DNA from: Alphaproteobacteria bacterium
GTDB taxonomy: Bacteria > Pseudomonadota > Alphaproteobacteria > Acetobacterales > Acetobacteraceae
DNA: 9,289 nt
Assembly (NCBI GenBank): GCA_026225015.1
Contig: JAMFRY010000049.1
Coordinates: forward strand, 1 to 9,289
Reading direction: 5' to 3'
Shown here: one piece after another, positions 1 through 7,226 of the stretch
How the letters are laid out: each line of letters starts with the position of its first letter
How positions within the stretch are numbered: the stretch's first letter is position 1
Made by a program: the position numbers and the translations under genes
Notes under the pieces: model-generated
Database searches by the model: none
What the model saw: the letters and a program-made list of their open reading frames with translations, nothing else
What the model was told of the DNA's origin: nothing

Positions 1-761
1 GACGAACGGCCGCCGGTGCCGGCGACGAACTCGGCCACCACGGCGCCGATCAGCGCCAGTGTCGAGTTCAGTTTAAGCGCGTTGAAAATCATCGGCATCG
101 CGGCCGCGAGGCGAAGCTTGCGCAGAATCTGCCAATATCCCGCGCCGTAGGAGCGCATCAGGTCACGCTCCATCGCGCCCGCGGCCGCCAATCCCGCCTG
201 GGTATTCACCAGCATCGGAAACACCGTCATCAACGCCACCACCGCGGCCTTGGAAGGCCAGTCGAACCCGAACCACATGATCATGATGGGCGCGATGCCG
301 ACCACCGGCATGGCGCTGACCATATTGGCGAAAGGGGTAAGCCCGCGTTGAAGAAATGGCGACCTGTCGATGCCGAGCGCGAGCACGAAACCGGCGCCGC
401 AACCCACCGCGTAGCCGGCCAGAACGGCATGCAGATAGGTCTGGTCAAAATCAACCGCCAGTGTCGCAAGGTTGTCGGTGAAGGCGCGCGCGATGGCCGA
501 AGGCGGCGGCAACAGCACAAAGGGCACATGCAGCCCGACGACCAGCATTTCCCAAAGCCAGATCAAGGTGAGGCCGAAAAGTACCGGCGATGCCAGGCGC
601 GCGCCGACGCGTTCACCTTTCGAGAAATCCGCCATCGCGCCGATGCTGCATGCCAATGCCGGAACCGCCAGCAGGGTGGCGACCAGTCCGCTCGCGCCAA
701 GACTGAACCGGGCCGACAAGCCCAGCGCAACGGCCGCTACAGCCAGAGCCCAACCTTTCAT
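1..761 (-). CDS. ABC transporter permease, SsuC/TauC type (second permease; 3' end off the window)
   Basis: Inner-membrane permease of a binding-protein-dependent importer. 253 residues are visible from the ATG at 759-761 and the gene continues past the left edge. The hallmark LPPPSAIARAF lies at about residues 84-94. The cytoplasmic EAA-type loop that docks on the ATPase is around residues 191-220 (GAMERDLMRSYGAGYWQILR). Hydrophobic stretches near 1-17, 24-42, 58-78, 110-130, 145-163 and 172-186 look like membrane helices; the first two are extra relative to a short SsuC-like permease. The start is forced, because the frame has a stop a few codons upstream and no other ATG, GTG or TTG between. 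It begins 10 bases after the preceding permease stop, so it is the last visible gene of the preT-preA-ATPase-permease operon. With the neighbouring permease it probably forms a heterodimeric channel. The substrate is inferred from context to be a pyrimidine base; the family also carries sulfonates, nitrate and thiamine precursors. Confidence 0.88.
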   Translation of the reverse strand, partial: MKGWALAVAAVALGLSARFSLGASGLVATLLAVPALACSIGAMADFSKGERVGARLASPVLFGLTLIWLWEMLVVGLHVPFVLLPPPSAIARAFTDNLATLAVDFDQTYLHAVLAGYAVGCGAGFVLALGIDRSPFLQRGLTPFANMVSAMPVVGIAPIMIMWFGFDWPSKAAVVALMTVFPMLVNTQAGLAAAGAMERDLMRSYGAGYWQILRKLRLAAAMPMIFNALKLNSTLALIGAVVAEFVAGTGGRS

Positions 762-771
762 CGCGCGCTCG

Positions 772-1683
772 TCATAACTTGCCTCCGCGCCAATGCGTCA
801 CCCCGGCCTCGCCCAGGCGAACAAACCCGATCAACGACAATGCCAAAATCGAGGCAAATACCAGCGCCCCCCACATCATCATTGTCTGCCCGTAATAGCT
901 CCCCGCCAGCAGCCGCGCACCCAGCCCAACCTGCGCCCCGGTCGGCAACTCGGCCACAATCGCCCCGGTCACCGATAATGCCGCCGCAACCCTCAGGCTT
1001 GGGAATAAAAACGCCATCGAAACCGGCCAGCGCAATTTTTGGAAAACCTGCGCCGGGCTGGCATTGTAGGTCCGCATCAGGTCGAACTGCGTCGTCTCTG
1101 GCGAACGAAACCCCTTGACCATGCCGACCGCGATCGGGAAAAAACTCAAATAACCGACAATCAACGCCTTGGGCAGCAAGCCGGTCAAACCGATATTGCC
1201 CAGCGCCACCACAACCATGGGCGCGATCGCCAGAATGGGTATCGTCTGGCTGGCGATCACCCAAGGCATCAGCGAGCGATCCAGCAACCGCGAATGTACG
1301 ATCCCGACCGCGATACCAATGCCCAGCACCAGCCCCAAACCCAGACCCATCAGCGCGGTCTCGGCGGTATAGGCCGTCTGCAGAAGAAAATTTCTTGGTG
1401 AATCCAGCGGATAATCAAAAATACTATCTATAAGCGATGCAAAAATCTGGTCCGGGGTCGGCAATACCGGCCGGTCCATCGACCACGCCGCCCCCAGCAC
1501 CGACCAGAAATTATTCTGGTCATCCGGATCCATTAGATTGCTCGCCTGCGGTGCGTTCAAAAAATACGCCGCCACATACCACGCAACCATCAGCAAAACG
1601 AAAATGGTTGCGACCGGCAAAACCCTAGTCTTAACTATGGCCTTCCCGCAGCGCCTCGCGTACCCGATGCGCAACCGCCACAA
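772..1683 (-). CDS. ABC transporter permease, SsuC/TauC type (first permease)
   Basis: Inner-membrane permease of the BPD-transporter family, up to 303 residues. The first helix is at about 22-42. The periplasmic PTPDQIFASL motif (residues 75-84) matches the usual PSP-type motif of this family. Helices follow around 107-130, 143-163, 169-188, 225-245 and 268-288. The EAA-type loop that contacts the ATPase is at about 199-222 (FDLMRTYNASPAQVFQKLRW). The start is uncertain: the longest form begins at a TTG (1681-1683), 53 bases inside the ATPase gene, and has no convincing ribosome binding site. An ATA at 1636-1638 sits behind GGGAAGG and looks like a degraded or non-canonical ATG; it would give a 288-residue protein. 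A TTG at 1618-1620 would cut into the first helix. The gene lies between the ATPase and the second permease, in the order normal for such importers. Pyrimidine import is an inference from the operon. Confidence 0.9.
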   Translation of the reverse strand: MWRLRIGYARRCGKAIVKTRVLPVATIFVLLMVAWYVAAYFLNAPQASNLMDPDDQNNFWSVLGAAWSMDRPVLPTPDQIFASLIDSIFDYPLDSPRNFLLQTAYTAETALMGLGLGLVLGIGIAVGIVHSRLLDRSLMPWVIASQTIPILAIAPMVVVALGNIGLTGLLPKALIVGYLSFFPIAVGMVKGFRSPETTQFDLMRTYNASPAQVFQKLRWPVSMAFLFPSLRVAAALSVTGAIVAELPTGAQVGLGARLLAGSYYGQTMMMWGALVFASILALSLIGFVRLGEAGVTHWRGGKL

Positions 1684-2404
1684 ATTCCGGCGTATCGCGC
1701 AGCTCCAAATTCCGCTCCGCCGGCAGGTCGCTTTCGATCACCCGCAGCACCCGGCCAGGCCGCGGCGACATCACCACGATCCGGGTCGAGAGAAACACCG
1801 CCTCGGGAATGGAATGGGTTACAAAAACCGATGTCAGCCCGGTCTGCCGCCACAATCCATGCACATGCAGATTTAGATTATCCCTGGTAATCTCATCGAG
1901 CGCGCCGAACGGCTCGTCCATCAAAAGCAGGCTTGGCTCGAAACTCAGCGCCCGCGCGATCGAAACCCGCTGCTGCATCCCGCCCGAGAGCTGCCACGGA
2001 AATTTTGCGCCGAAATCCTGCAAGCCGAGCAAGGCCAAATTCTGCGCCGCACGCCGCTCCCGCTCCACCTTTTCCATGCCGATAAGTTCCAGCGGCAGCG
2101 TGACATTGCGCGTTACATTGCGCCAAGGGAATAATGCCGGCGCCTGAAACACGTAACCATAGGCCCGGCTCCGCCGCGCCGCATCCGGGGTCAAGCCATT
2201 AATTCGCAAATCTCCTGAGGATAGCGGCAACAAATCAGCAATCGCCCGCAACAGCGTCGTCTTGCCGCAGCCGGATGGCCCGATCAGCGAGACAAAATCT
2301 CCCCGCTCCACCGTCAGATCGACATCCGAGAGCGCCACCACCGGGCTATCGCCGGGGTTGAACACAATATTGAGTTTTTCGGCGGCAATAACCACATCCC
2401 TCAT
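1631..2404 (-). CDS. ABC transporter ATP-binding protein, SsuB/TauB type
   Basis: Cytoplasmic ATPase (257 residues) that drives the two permeases encoded after it. All motifs of a working nucleotide-binding domain are visible: Walker A GPSGCGKTT (42-50), Q-loop glutamine 87 in YVFQAPALFPW, signature LSGGMQQR (139-146), Walker B LLLMDEP (159-165), D-loop ALD (168-170) and switch histidine 197 in VTHSIPEA. The Q-loop FQxPxLxPW and the length fit the nitrate/sulfonate/taurine/pyrimidine-precursor class. Its ATG (2402-2404) overlaps the preA stop in an ATGA arrangement, so translation is coupled to the dehydrogenase subunit. This strongly suggests that the transporter supplies substrate to PreTA. 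Substrate specificity cannot be read from the ATPase itself; hydroxymethylpyrimidine, riboflavin or sulfonate importers look much the same. Confidence 0.95.
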   Translation of the reverse strand: MRDVVIAAEKLNIVFNPGDSPVVALSDVDLTVERGDFVSLIGPSGCGKTTLLRAIADLLPLSSGDLRINGLTPDAARRSRAYGYVFQAPALFPWRNVTRNVTLPLELIGMEKVERERRAAQNLALLGLQDFGAKFPWQLSGGMQQRVSIARALSFEPSLLLMDEPFGALDEITRDNLNLHVHGLWRQTGLTSVFVTHSIPEAVFLSTRIVVMSPRPGRVLRVIESDLPAERNLELRDTPEFVAVAHRVREALREGHS

Positions 2405-3678
2405 TGCTCAAAATTCGGCGAGGCGGGATTATTCTTGTGTTCTTTCCAGGTTAAATTGGGTTTATCTGTTTCCGCCGTCACCATGCTGATGCAATCATTC
2501 ACCGGGCAAACATGCTGGCATAAATTACAGCCGACACATTCTTCCTCGATCACCTCATAACGCCGCCCGCCATCAACCCGCAACGCCGCAATCGATTGAT
2601 GCGACGTGTCCTCGCAGGCCGCATAACACAGCCCGCATTTCACGCATTTATCCTGATCGATCACCGCCACCGATTTGTAATTGAGATTCAAATCCTCCCA
2701 AGGCACAAAATTCGGCACCGCCTTGCCTTGGAAACTCTTCAACCCCGGATAATTTTTTTCATCCATCCAGTTTGAAAGCCCGCTGATCATATCATCGACA
2801 ATCCGGAACCCATGATGCATGGCCGCAGTACAAACCTGCACATTGCCGGCCCCCAGCGCGATAAACTCTGCCGCATCCCGCCAGGTGGAAATTCCGCCGA
2901 TCCCCGAAATCGGCGTGCCGCGCATCTCTGCATCCCGGGCAATTTCCGCCACCATCCGCAACGCAATCGGTTTTACCGCCGGCCCGCAATAGCCGCCATG
3001 GGTGCCCTTGCCACCCACCAGGGGGGTTGGCGCCATGGCGTCGAGATCCACCGAGACGATCGACATGATCGTATTGATCAACGATACCCCATCCGCCCCG
3101 CCGCGCTTTGCCGCTTGCGCCGCCTTCACAATATCCGTGACATTCGGCGTAAGTTTTACAATCACCGGCATCCGGGAATGTTGCTTGCACCAGCGCGTCA
3201 CCATCTCGACATATTCCGGCACCTGCCCTACCGCCGAGCCCATACCGCGCTCGGACATGCCATGCGGGCAGCCAAAATTCAGCTCCACCCCGTCGGCGCC
3301 GGTTGCCTCGACCTGCCGCAGAATATTCTGCCAACTTGCCTCATTGCACGGCACCATCAGGCTCACCACCACCGCCCGATCCGCCCATTTGCGCTTTACC
3401 TCGGTAATCTCGGCCAAATTCACATGCAGCGGCCGGTCGGTGATCAGCTCGATATTATTGAACCCGGCAATGCGTGTCCCGCCATAGCTCACCGCCCCAT
3501 AGCGGCTTGAAACATTCACAATCGGCGGGTCCTCGCCTAAGGTTTTCCAAACCACGCCGCCCCAGCCCGCCCTGAACGCCCGCTCGACATTATAGGCCTT
3601 ATCGGTCGGCGGCGCGGAGGCCAGCCAGAACGGATTGGGCGATTTGATACCGGCGAAAACGCAGGAGAGATCCGCCAT
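2401..3678 (-). CDS. preA: NAD-dependent dihydropyrimidine dehydrogenase, subunit PreA
   Basis: Catalytic subunit of the split bacterial dihydropyrimidine dehydrogenase, which reduces uracil and thymine to their 5,6-dihydro forms in the first step of the reductive pyrimidine pathway. The 425 residues match the size of E. coli PreA (about 411). The N-terminal part is a dihydroorotate-dehydrogenase-like FMN barrel. NFGCPHGM (residues 134-141) carries the active-site cysteine C137, equivalent to the catalytic cysteine of mammalian DPD. GIGGIS is a phosphate-binding loop of the barrel. The C-terminus holds two [4Fe-4S] sites, C345/C348/C351/C355 and C381/C384/C387/C391, which pass electrons from PreT. 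I start it at ATG 3676-3678, which follows the preT stop by five bases with GGAAGG directly before it; a longer in-frame reading would run 90 bases into preT. The gene ends in an ATGA overlap with the ATPase. No catalytic residue appears to be missing. Confidence 0.96.
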   Translation of the reverse strand: MADLSCVFAGIKSPNPFWLASAPPTDKAYNVERAFRAGWGGVVWKTLGEDPPIVNVSSRYGAVSYGGTRIAGFNNIELITDRPLHVNLAEITEVKRKWADRAVVVSLMVPCNEASWQNILRQVEATGADGVELNFGCPHGMSERGMGSAVGQVPEYVEMVTRWCKQHSRMPVIVKLTPNVTDIVKAAQAAKRGGADGVSLINTIMSIVSVDLDAMAPTPLVGGKGTHGGYCGPAVKPIALRMVAEIARDAEMRGTPISGIGGISTWRDAAEFIALGAGNVQVCTAAMHHGFRIVDDMISGLSNWMDEKNYPGLKSFQGKAVPNFVPWEDLNLNYKSVAVIDQDKCVKCGLCYAACEDTSHQSIAALRVDGGRRYEVIEEECVGCNLCQHVCPVNDCISMVTAETDKPNLTWKEHKNNPASPNFEQ

Positions 3679-3683
3679 CCTTC

Positions 3684-4949
3684 CTAGCCCAGAAACGCGG
3701 CAATGGCGCGCGCCGCCAGCTTGCCATCCTGCACCGCCTGCACCGTCAAATCCAACCCGGCAACACAATCGCCGCCGGCAAAAACATCTGGAAGCGAGGT
3801 ACCATAGTCCGTGCCAACCTTGATCCGGCCATTCTCGATCTCCGGCCCGTCACCAGCAAATTTCTGCCCTACCGCCTTCAACACCAGATCTGCGGCGAAA
3901 AGCTGCCTTTCGGTTACCACGCAAATCCGGCCACCATCCGCCTCGATGCGCAAAGGCACTGACCAATACTGGATATTTACCCCATGAAGCTTTGCCCATT
4001 TCTGCTCTTCAACGGTCGCCGGCATGTGCTCCGGCCCGCGCCGGTACAATATCGTCACCTGCTCGGCGCCCAAAAACTTCGCCTGCACCGCTGCATCGAT
4101 CGCGGTATTGCCGCCGCCGATCACCACCACCCGGCGGCCCACCGGCAGCGCCGATTTATCGCCTGACTGCCGCAGCCAGGCGATAAACTCCACCGCATCC
4201 AGCACCCCATCCAGCGTTTCACCGGCGATGCCCAGCGCTTTCACCCCGGCCTGTCCAACCGCCAGAAACACCGCATCGAATGTCGCGCGCAGCGCCGCGA
4301 GGTGCAAATCCCGGCCCAAAGCGCGCTCGTATTCGATCCTGATGCCGCCGATCGAAAGTATGAATTCAACCTCCCTTTGGGCGAAATCATCGGTCAATTT
4401 ATAGGCTGCGATCCCGTATTCGTTCAGCCCCCCCGGCTTGCGCCTGGCATCATACACCACCACCGCATGGCCCTCGCGCGCCAGCCCATGGGCGCAGCTC
4501 AGACCCGCCGGCCCAGCCCCCACCACGGCAACCCTCCGGCCCGTAGCCGCCTTGCGTAAAAATGGCTGCGCACCTTGCGCCATCTGCCAATCCGTCGCCA
4601 CCCGCTGCAGCCCGCCAATATCAATCGGTGCGCCTTCCTGCGCTGAACGCACGCAAGCGCCTTCGCATAAAATCTCGGTCGGACAAACCCGCGCGCAACT
4701 GCCGCCAAAAATATTCGCATCCAGTATCACCCTGGCGGAGCCGGCAAGATTCCCGGTCGCGATGCCGCGAATAAAGCCCGGAATATCAATTCCCGTCGGA
4801 CAGGCTTCGACGCAGGGGGCATCATAACAGAAATAACACCGGTTCGCCTCCACCACCGCCTGGTCATCGCTTAGAGGCGGATGCGCATCGGCGAAATTCG
4901 CGGCGACCTGTGCGGCGGTCAAAAGCGGCGCAATCGCGGTATCGGCCAT
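3684..4949 (-). CDS. preT: NAD-dependent dihydropyrimidine dehydrogenase, subunit PreT
   Basis: Electron-input subunit of dihydropyrimidine dehydrogenase: it takes electrons from NAD(P)H through FAD and iron-sulfur clusters to PreA. 421 residues, close to E. coli PreT (about 412). The N-terminal domain has cysteines C38, C41, C46, C50 and C85, C89, C95, C99. Q115, in IGGLQ, lies where mammalian DPD uses an unusual glutamine ligand to one cluster. The FAD-binding GAGPAG is at 144-149, and a second dinucleotide-binding loop GGGNTAID at 278-285 serves the pyridine nucleotide. GGDCV near the C-terminus is the usual second FAD contact. GltD (glutamate synthase small subunit) has the same plan, but the partner gene preA decides the identity. 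The start is ATG 4947-4949, with AAGGG (4957-4961) seven bases upstream. It is the first gene of the minus-strand operon, behind a predicted promoter at 4974-5002. Confidence 0.95.
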   Translation of the reverse strand: MADTAIAPLLTAAQVAANFADAHPPLSDDQAVVEANRCYFCYDAPCVEACPTGIDIPGFIRGIATGNLAGSARVILDANIFGGSCARVCPTEILCEGACVRSAQEGAPIDIGGLQRVATDWQMAQGAQPFLRKAATGRRVAVVGAGPAGLSCAHGLAREGHAVVVYDARRKPGGLNEYGIAAYKLTDDFAQREVEFILSIGGIRIEYERALGRDLHLAALRATFDAVFLAVGQAGVKALGIAGETLDGVLDAVEFIAWLRQSGDKSALPVGRRVVVIGGGNTAIDAAVQAKFLGAEQVTILYRRGPEHMPATVEEQKWAKLHGVNIQYWSVPLRIEADGGRICVVTERQLFAADLVLKAVGQKFAGDGPEIENGRIKVGTDYGTSLPDVFAGGDCVAGLDLTVQAVQDGKLAARAIAAFLG

Positions 4950-4973
4950 CCTTGATCCCTTATTTTCGCCTAA

Positions 4974-5002
4974 AATATCGTCACAAAATTTTTATTCGTC
5001 AA
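4974..5002 (-). promoter_or_regulatory. preT: Predicted promoter of the preT-preA-ABC operon
   Basis: On the minus strand TTGACG (4997-5002) is followed after exactly 17 bases by GATATT (4974-4979), matching the sigma-70 boxes at 5/6 and 4/6 positions. The AT-rich spacer and flanks stand out from the GC-rich surroundings. Transcription would begin near 4967, about 18 bases before the preT start codon. The RutR-like palindrome is centred roughly 50 bases upstream of that start point. This is a prediction from sequence only. Confidence 0.5.
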
Positions 5003-5010
5003 CAAAAAAC

Positions 5011-5026
5011 TTGACCAGCGGGTCAG
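5011..5026. promoter_or_regulatory. RutR-type operator palindrome
   Basis: The 16 bases TTGACCAGCGGGTCAG match the E. coli RutR box TTGACCAnnTGGTCAA at 12 of the 14 defined positions, including the entire left half site. It lies between the divergent preT and rutR genes, next to a gene for a RutR-like repressor. RutR releases its box when uracil or thymine binds, so this site is the probable pyrimidine switch for both operons. Confidence 0.8.
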
Positions 5027-5039
5027 TTTTGGTGAAAAT
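5011..5039 (+). promoter_or_regulatory. rutR: Predicted promoter of rutR-hydA, overlapped by the operator
   Basis: TTGACC (5011-5016) and GAAAAT (5034-5039) are 17 bases apart and match the sigma-70 boxes at 5/6 and 4/6 positions. The -35 box lies inside the RutR-like palindrome, so a bound repressor would block RNA polymerase and rutR would control itself. The -10 box is weak and could be set one base later (AAAATT). Confidence 0.45.
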
Positions 5040-5079
5040 TTATGCATGAACTTGGTTGTTCCCCCCGCCCAACCACGAA

Positions 5080-5751
5080 ATGCTTGAATTCGTAGCAGAG
5101 ACCAGCAGCGCGCCCCGCCCCTCGGGCCGCTTGCGGCGCGCGCGCGTTCTGCAAATCCTCGATGCGGCGGAGCGGATCTTCGCGGCCAAGGGTTTCGACG
5201 GCGCAACCACAGCCGACATCGCAGCTTTTGCCCACCTCCCCAAAGCCAACATCCACTATTATTTCGGCACCAAGGAAAAACTCTACCTCGCCGTCCTCGA
5301 CAATATCCTCAACCTCTGGCTGGCCGAAGCCGACCACTGGATCACCGCGTCCCGCGCCCCGCATGAAGCGCTCGAAGGCTATATCCGCGCCAAGCTGGCC
5401 TCCGCTTGCGCCAAGCCCGAGGCCTCACGAATTTATGCCGGCGAACTACTGCGCGGCGCCCTGCATATCCGCAGCTACCTGAACATTGCCTTGCGCGACC
5501 GCGTCGCCAGCCTCTCCAGCGTCATCGAGCTTTGGATCGCCCACGGAAAATTGCGGCAAGTTCATCCCGCCCATCTGCTCTTCTGCATCTGGGCGATGAC
5601 CCAAACCTATGCCGATTTCGCCGTGCAAATCGGCGCAGTCCTCGGAAAACCCGTGTTGGACATTGAGGTTTTCGACAATGCGGCGGAGACCATCACCGCC
5701 ATGGTCCTCAACAGCTTCGTCATCCCCCCTTCTGCGCAGGATACAACATGA
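5080..5751 (+). CDS. rutR: TetR-family regulator of pyrimidine degradation, RutR-like
   Basis: DNA-binding one-component regulator, 223 residues from ATG 5080 (E. coli RutR has 212). The N-terminal helix-turn-helix lies at about residues 42-62 (GATTADIAAFAHLPKANIHYYF), followed by the TetR-typical TKEKLYLAVL. The ligand domain carries the RutR-like stretches LDNILNLWL (73-81) and PAHLLFCIWAMTQTYADFAVQ (163-183), close to the E. coli protein as I recall it. It probably senses uracil or thymine and represses the divergent promoters through the palindrome at 5011-5026. The start is not certain: no clear ribosome binding site precedes ATG 5080, and a TTG at 5056 would add eight residues (MFPPPNHE). 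Its stop overlaps the hydA start (ATGA, 5748-5751), so regulator and enzyme are translated together. Confidence 0.88.
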   Translation: MLEFVAETSSAPRPSGRLRRARVLQILDAAERIFAAKGFDGATTADIAAFAHLPKANIHYYFGTKEKLYLAVLDNILNLWLAEADHWITASRAPHEALEGYIRAKLASACAKPEASRIYAGELLRGALHIRSYLNIALRDRVASLSSVIELWIAHGKLRQVHPAHLLFCIWAMTQTYADFAVQIGAVLGKPVLDIEVFDNAAETITAMVLNSFVIPPSAQDTT

Positions 5752-7187
5752 AAACCCTCATTCGTGGCGGCACCATCGTGACCGCCGACACCACCACCCG
5801 CGCCGACCTCCTCTGCATCGATGGCCTCATCGCCCAGATCGCCCCCGGCATCGACCCGCAAGCCAACACCGAAATCGTCGATGCCGGCGGCATGCTGGTA
5901 ATGCCAGGCGGCATCGACCCGCATACCCACATGCAACTCCCCTTCATGGGCACCGTCGCCACCGAGGATTTCTACACCGGCACCGCGGCCGGGCTGGCCG
6001 GCGGCACCACCATGATTATCGATTTCGTGATCCCCAGCCCCGCCGATTCCATGCTGGACGCTTTTCATACCTGGCGCGGCTGGGCGGAAAAATCCGCCGC
6101 CGATTACAGCTTCCACGTTGCCGTCACCGGCTGGTCCGAGCGCATTTCCGAGGAAATGGGCATCCTCACCCGCGACCACGGCGTCAACAGTTTCAAACAT
6201 TTCATGGCCTATAAAGGCGCGCTGATGGTCGATGACGGCGTCATGCTGAACAGCTTCACCCGCGCGCTGGAACTCGGCGCCATCTGCAACATCCATGCGG
6301 AAAACGGCGAGGCGGTGGCGCATCTCCAGCAGAAGCTTCTCGCCGAAGGCATTACCGGCCCGGAAGGCCATCCGCTCTCCCGCCCGCCGGTGGTCGAGGG
6401 GGAGGCCGCCCAGCGCGTCATCGCCATTGCCGCCATTCTCGGCCTGCCGGTCTATATCGTCCATGTCTCAACCCAGGAAGCCACCGCCGCCATCGCCCGC
6501 GCCCGCGCCGCCGGCCAGCGCGTCTATGGTGAGGTGCTCGCGCAGCATCTGGTCATCGATGAGCGGGTCTACCATAACCCCGATTTCGCATCCGCCGCCG
6601 CGCATGTGATGTCGCCGCCATTTCGCCCCAAGCACCACCAGGATTCCCTCTGGGCGGGGCTGGCCTCCGGCGGTCTGCAAACCACCGCCACCGATCATTG
6701 CTGTTTCTGCGCCCCGCAAAAGGCCGCCGGTAGGGATAATTTCACCCTGATCCCCAACGGCACCGCCGGCATCGAGGACCGCATGAGCATCCTCTGGCAT
6801 CACGGCGTGCGCACCGGCCGCCTCACCCCGCAGGAATTCGTCGCCATCACCTCCACCAATGCCGCGCAGATTTTCAACATCTACCCGCGCAAAGGCGCCA
6901 TCGCCATCGGCGCCGACGCCGACCTGGTGATCTGGGATGCTGAGGCGGAACGCACCATCTCTGCCAAAACCCACCACCAGAATGTCGACTTCAACGTCTT
7001 TGAGGGCATGCGGGTCCAAGGCCTGGCCCGCAGCACCATTTCGCAAGGAAAACTGGTCTGGCATGACGGCGATCTGCGCGCGCAACGCGGCGCCGGGCGC
7101 TATGTCAACCGCCCTTGCTTCTCCCCAACCTTCACCGCGGCGGCAACACGAACGCGGCTTGCCAAGCCAACCACCATCATACGCTAG
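5748..7187 (+). CDS. hydA: Dihydropyrimidinase (D-hydantoinase family)
   Basis: Cytoplasmic zinc amidohydrolase (479 residues, normal for the family) that opens the ring of 5,6-dihydrouracil or dihydrothymine to N-carbamoyl-beta-alanine or N-carbamoyl-beta-aminoisobutyrate, the second step of reductive pyrimidine breakdown. All metal ligands of the D-hydantoinase family are visible: H59 and H61 in GIDPHTHM, carboxylated lysine K150 in NSFKHFMAYK, H183 in NIHAEN, H239 in YIVHVST, and D316 in TATDHCCF. Y155 is the probable transition-state tyrosine. The ATG overlaps the rutR stop by four bases, so it depends on the rutR transcript. The family also accepts hydantoins, and sequence alone does not separate D-hydantoinase from dihydropyrimidinase; the neighbours preT, preA and rutR make dihydropyrimidinase the best call. 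No third-step enzyme follows it. Confidence 0.95.
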   Translation: MKTLIRGGTIVTADTTTRADLLCIDGLIAQIAPGIDPQANTEIVDAGGMLVMPGGIDPHTHMQLPFMGTVATEDFYTGTAAGLAGGTTMIIDFVIPSPADSMLDAFHTWRGWAEKSAADYSFHVAVTGWSERISEEMGILTRDHGVNSFKHFMAYKGALMVDDGVMLNSFTRALELGAICNIHAENGEAVAHLQQKLLAEGITGPEGHPLSRPPVVEGEAAQRVIAIAAILGLPVYIVHVSTQEATAAIARARAAGQRVYGEVLAQHLVIDERVYHNPDFASAAAHVMSPPFRPKHHQDSLWAGLASGGLQTTATDHCCFCAPQKAAGRDNFTLIPNGTAGIEDRMSILWHHGVRTGRLTPQEFVAITSTNAAQIFNIYPRKGAIAIGADADLVIWDAEAERTISAKTHHQNVDFNVFEGMRVQGLARSTISQGKLVWHDGDLRAQRGAGRYVNRPCFSPTFTAAATRTRLAKPTTIIR

Positions 7188-7226
7188 CGGACGACCGCCA
7201 ATTTGCCACGGTGGCGCGGGCAAGAA

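Noticed and set aside
348..1118. 256-residue open frame on the plus strand over the two permease genes
   Set aside because: Arg/Gln/Pro-rich without any domain; the minus strand encodes clear permeases in the same place, including across the gene junction.
1117..1132. A second RutR-like site (TTGACCATGCCGACCG) inside the first permease
   Set aside because: Only the left half site fits; the right half does not resemble TGGTCAA and it lies inside coding sequence.
2812..3510. 232-residue plus-strand frame and the minus-strand frame 2792-3334, both over preA
   Set aside because: Both overlap the flavin-barrel region of preA, whose active-site cysteine and cluster motifs are intact; the alternative readings are rich in His, Arg and Trp and show no domain.
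3679..3768. N-terminal extension of preA
   Set aside because: It would run 85 bases into preT and has no family similarity; ATG 3676-3678 with GGAAGG fits the known PreA length.
3684..4949. Glutamate synthase small subunit (GltD)
   Set aside because: The domain plan is the same, but the gene lies five bases before preA and in a RutR-linked locus with dihydropyrimidinase, so PreT is the better call.
5607..6464. 285-residue open frame on the minus strand opposite rutR and hydA
   Set aside because: It is an antisense shadow of hydA caused by GC-rich codon use; hydA has every metal ligand of its family in frame, and the minus reading is low-complexity Gly/Asp/Ala-rich with no motif.
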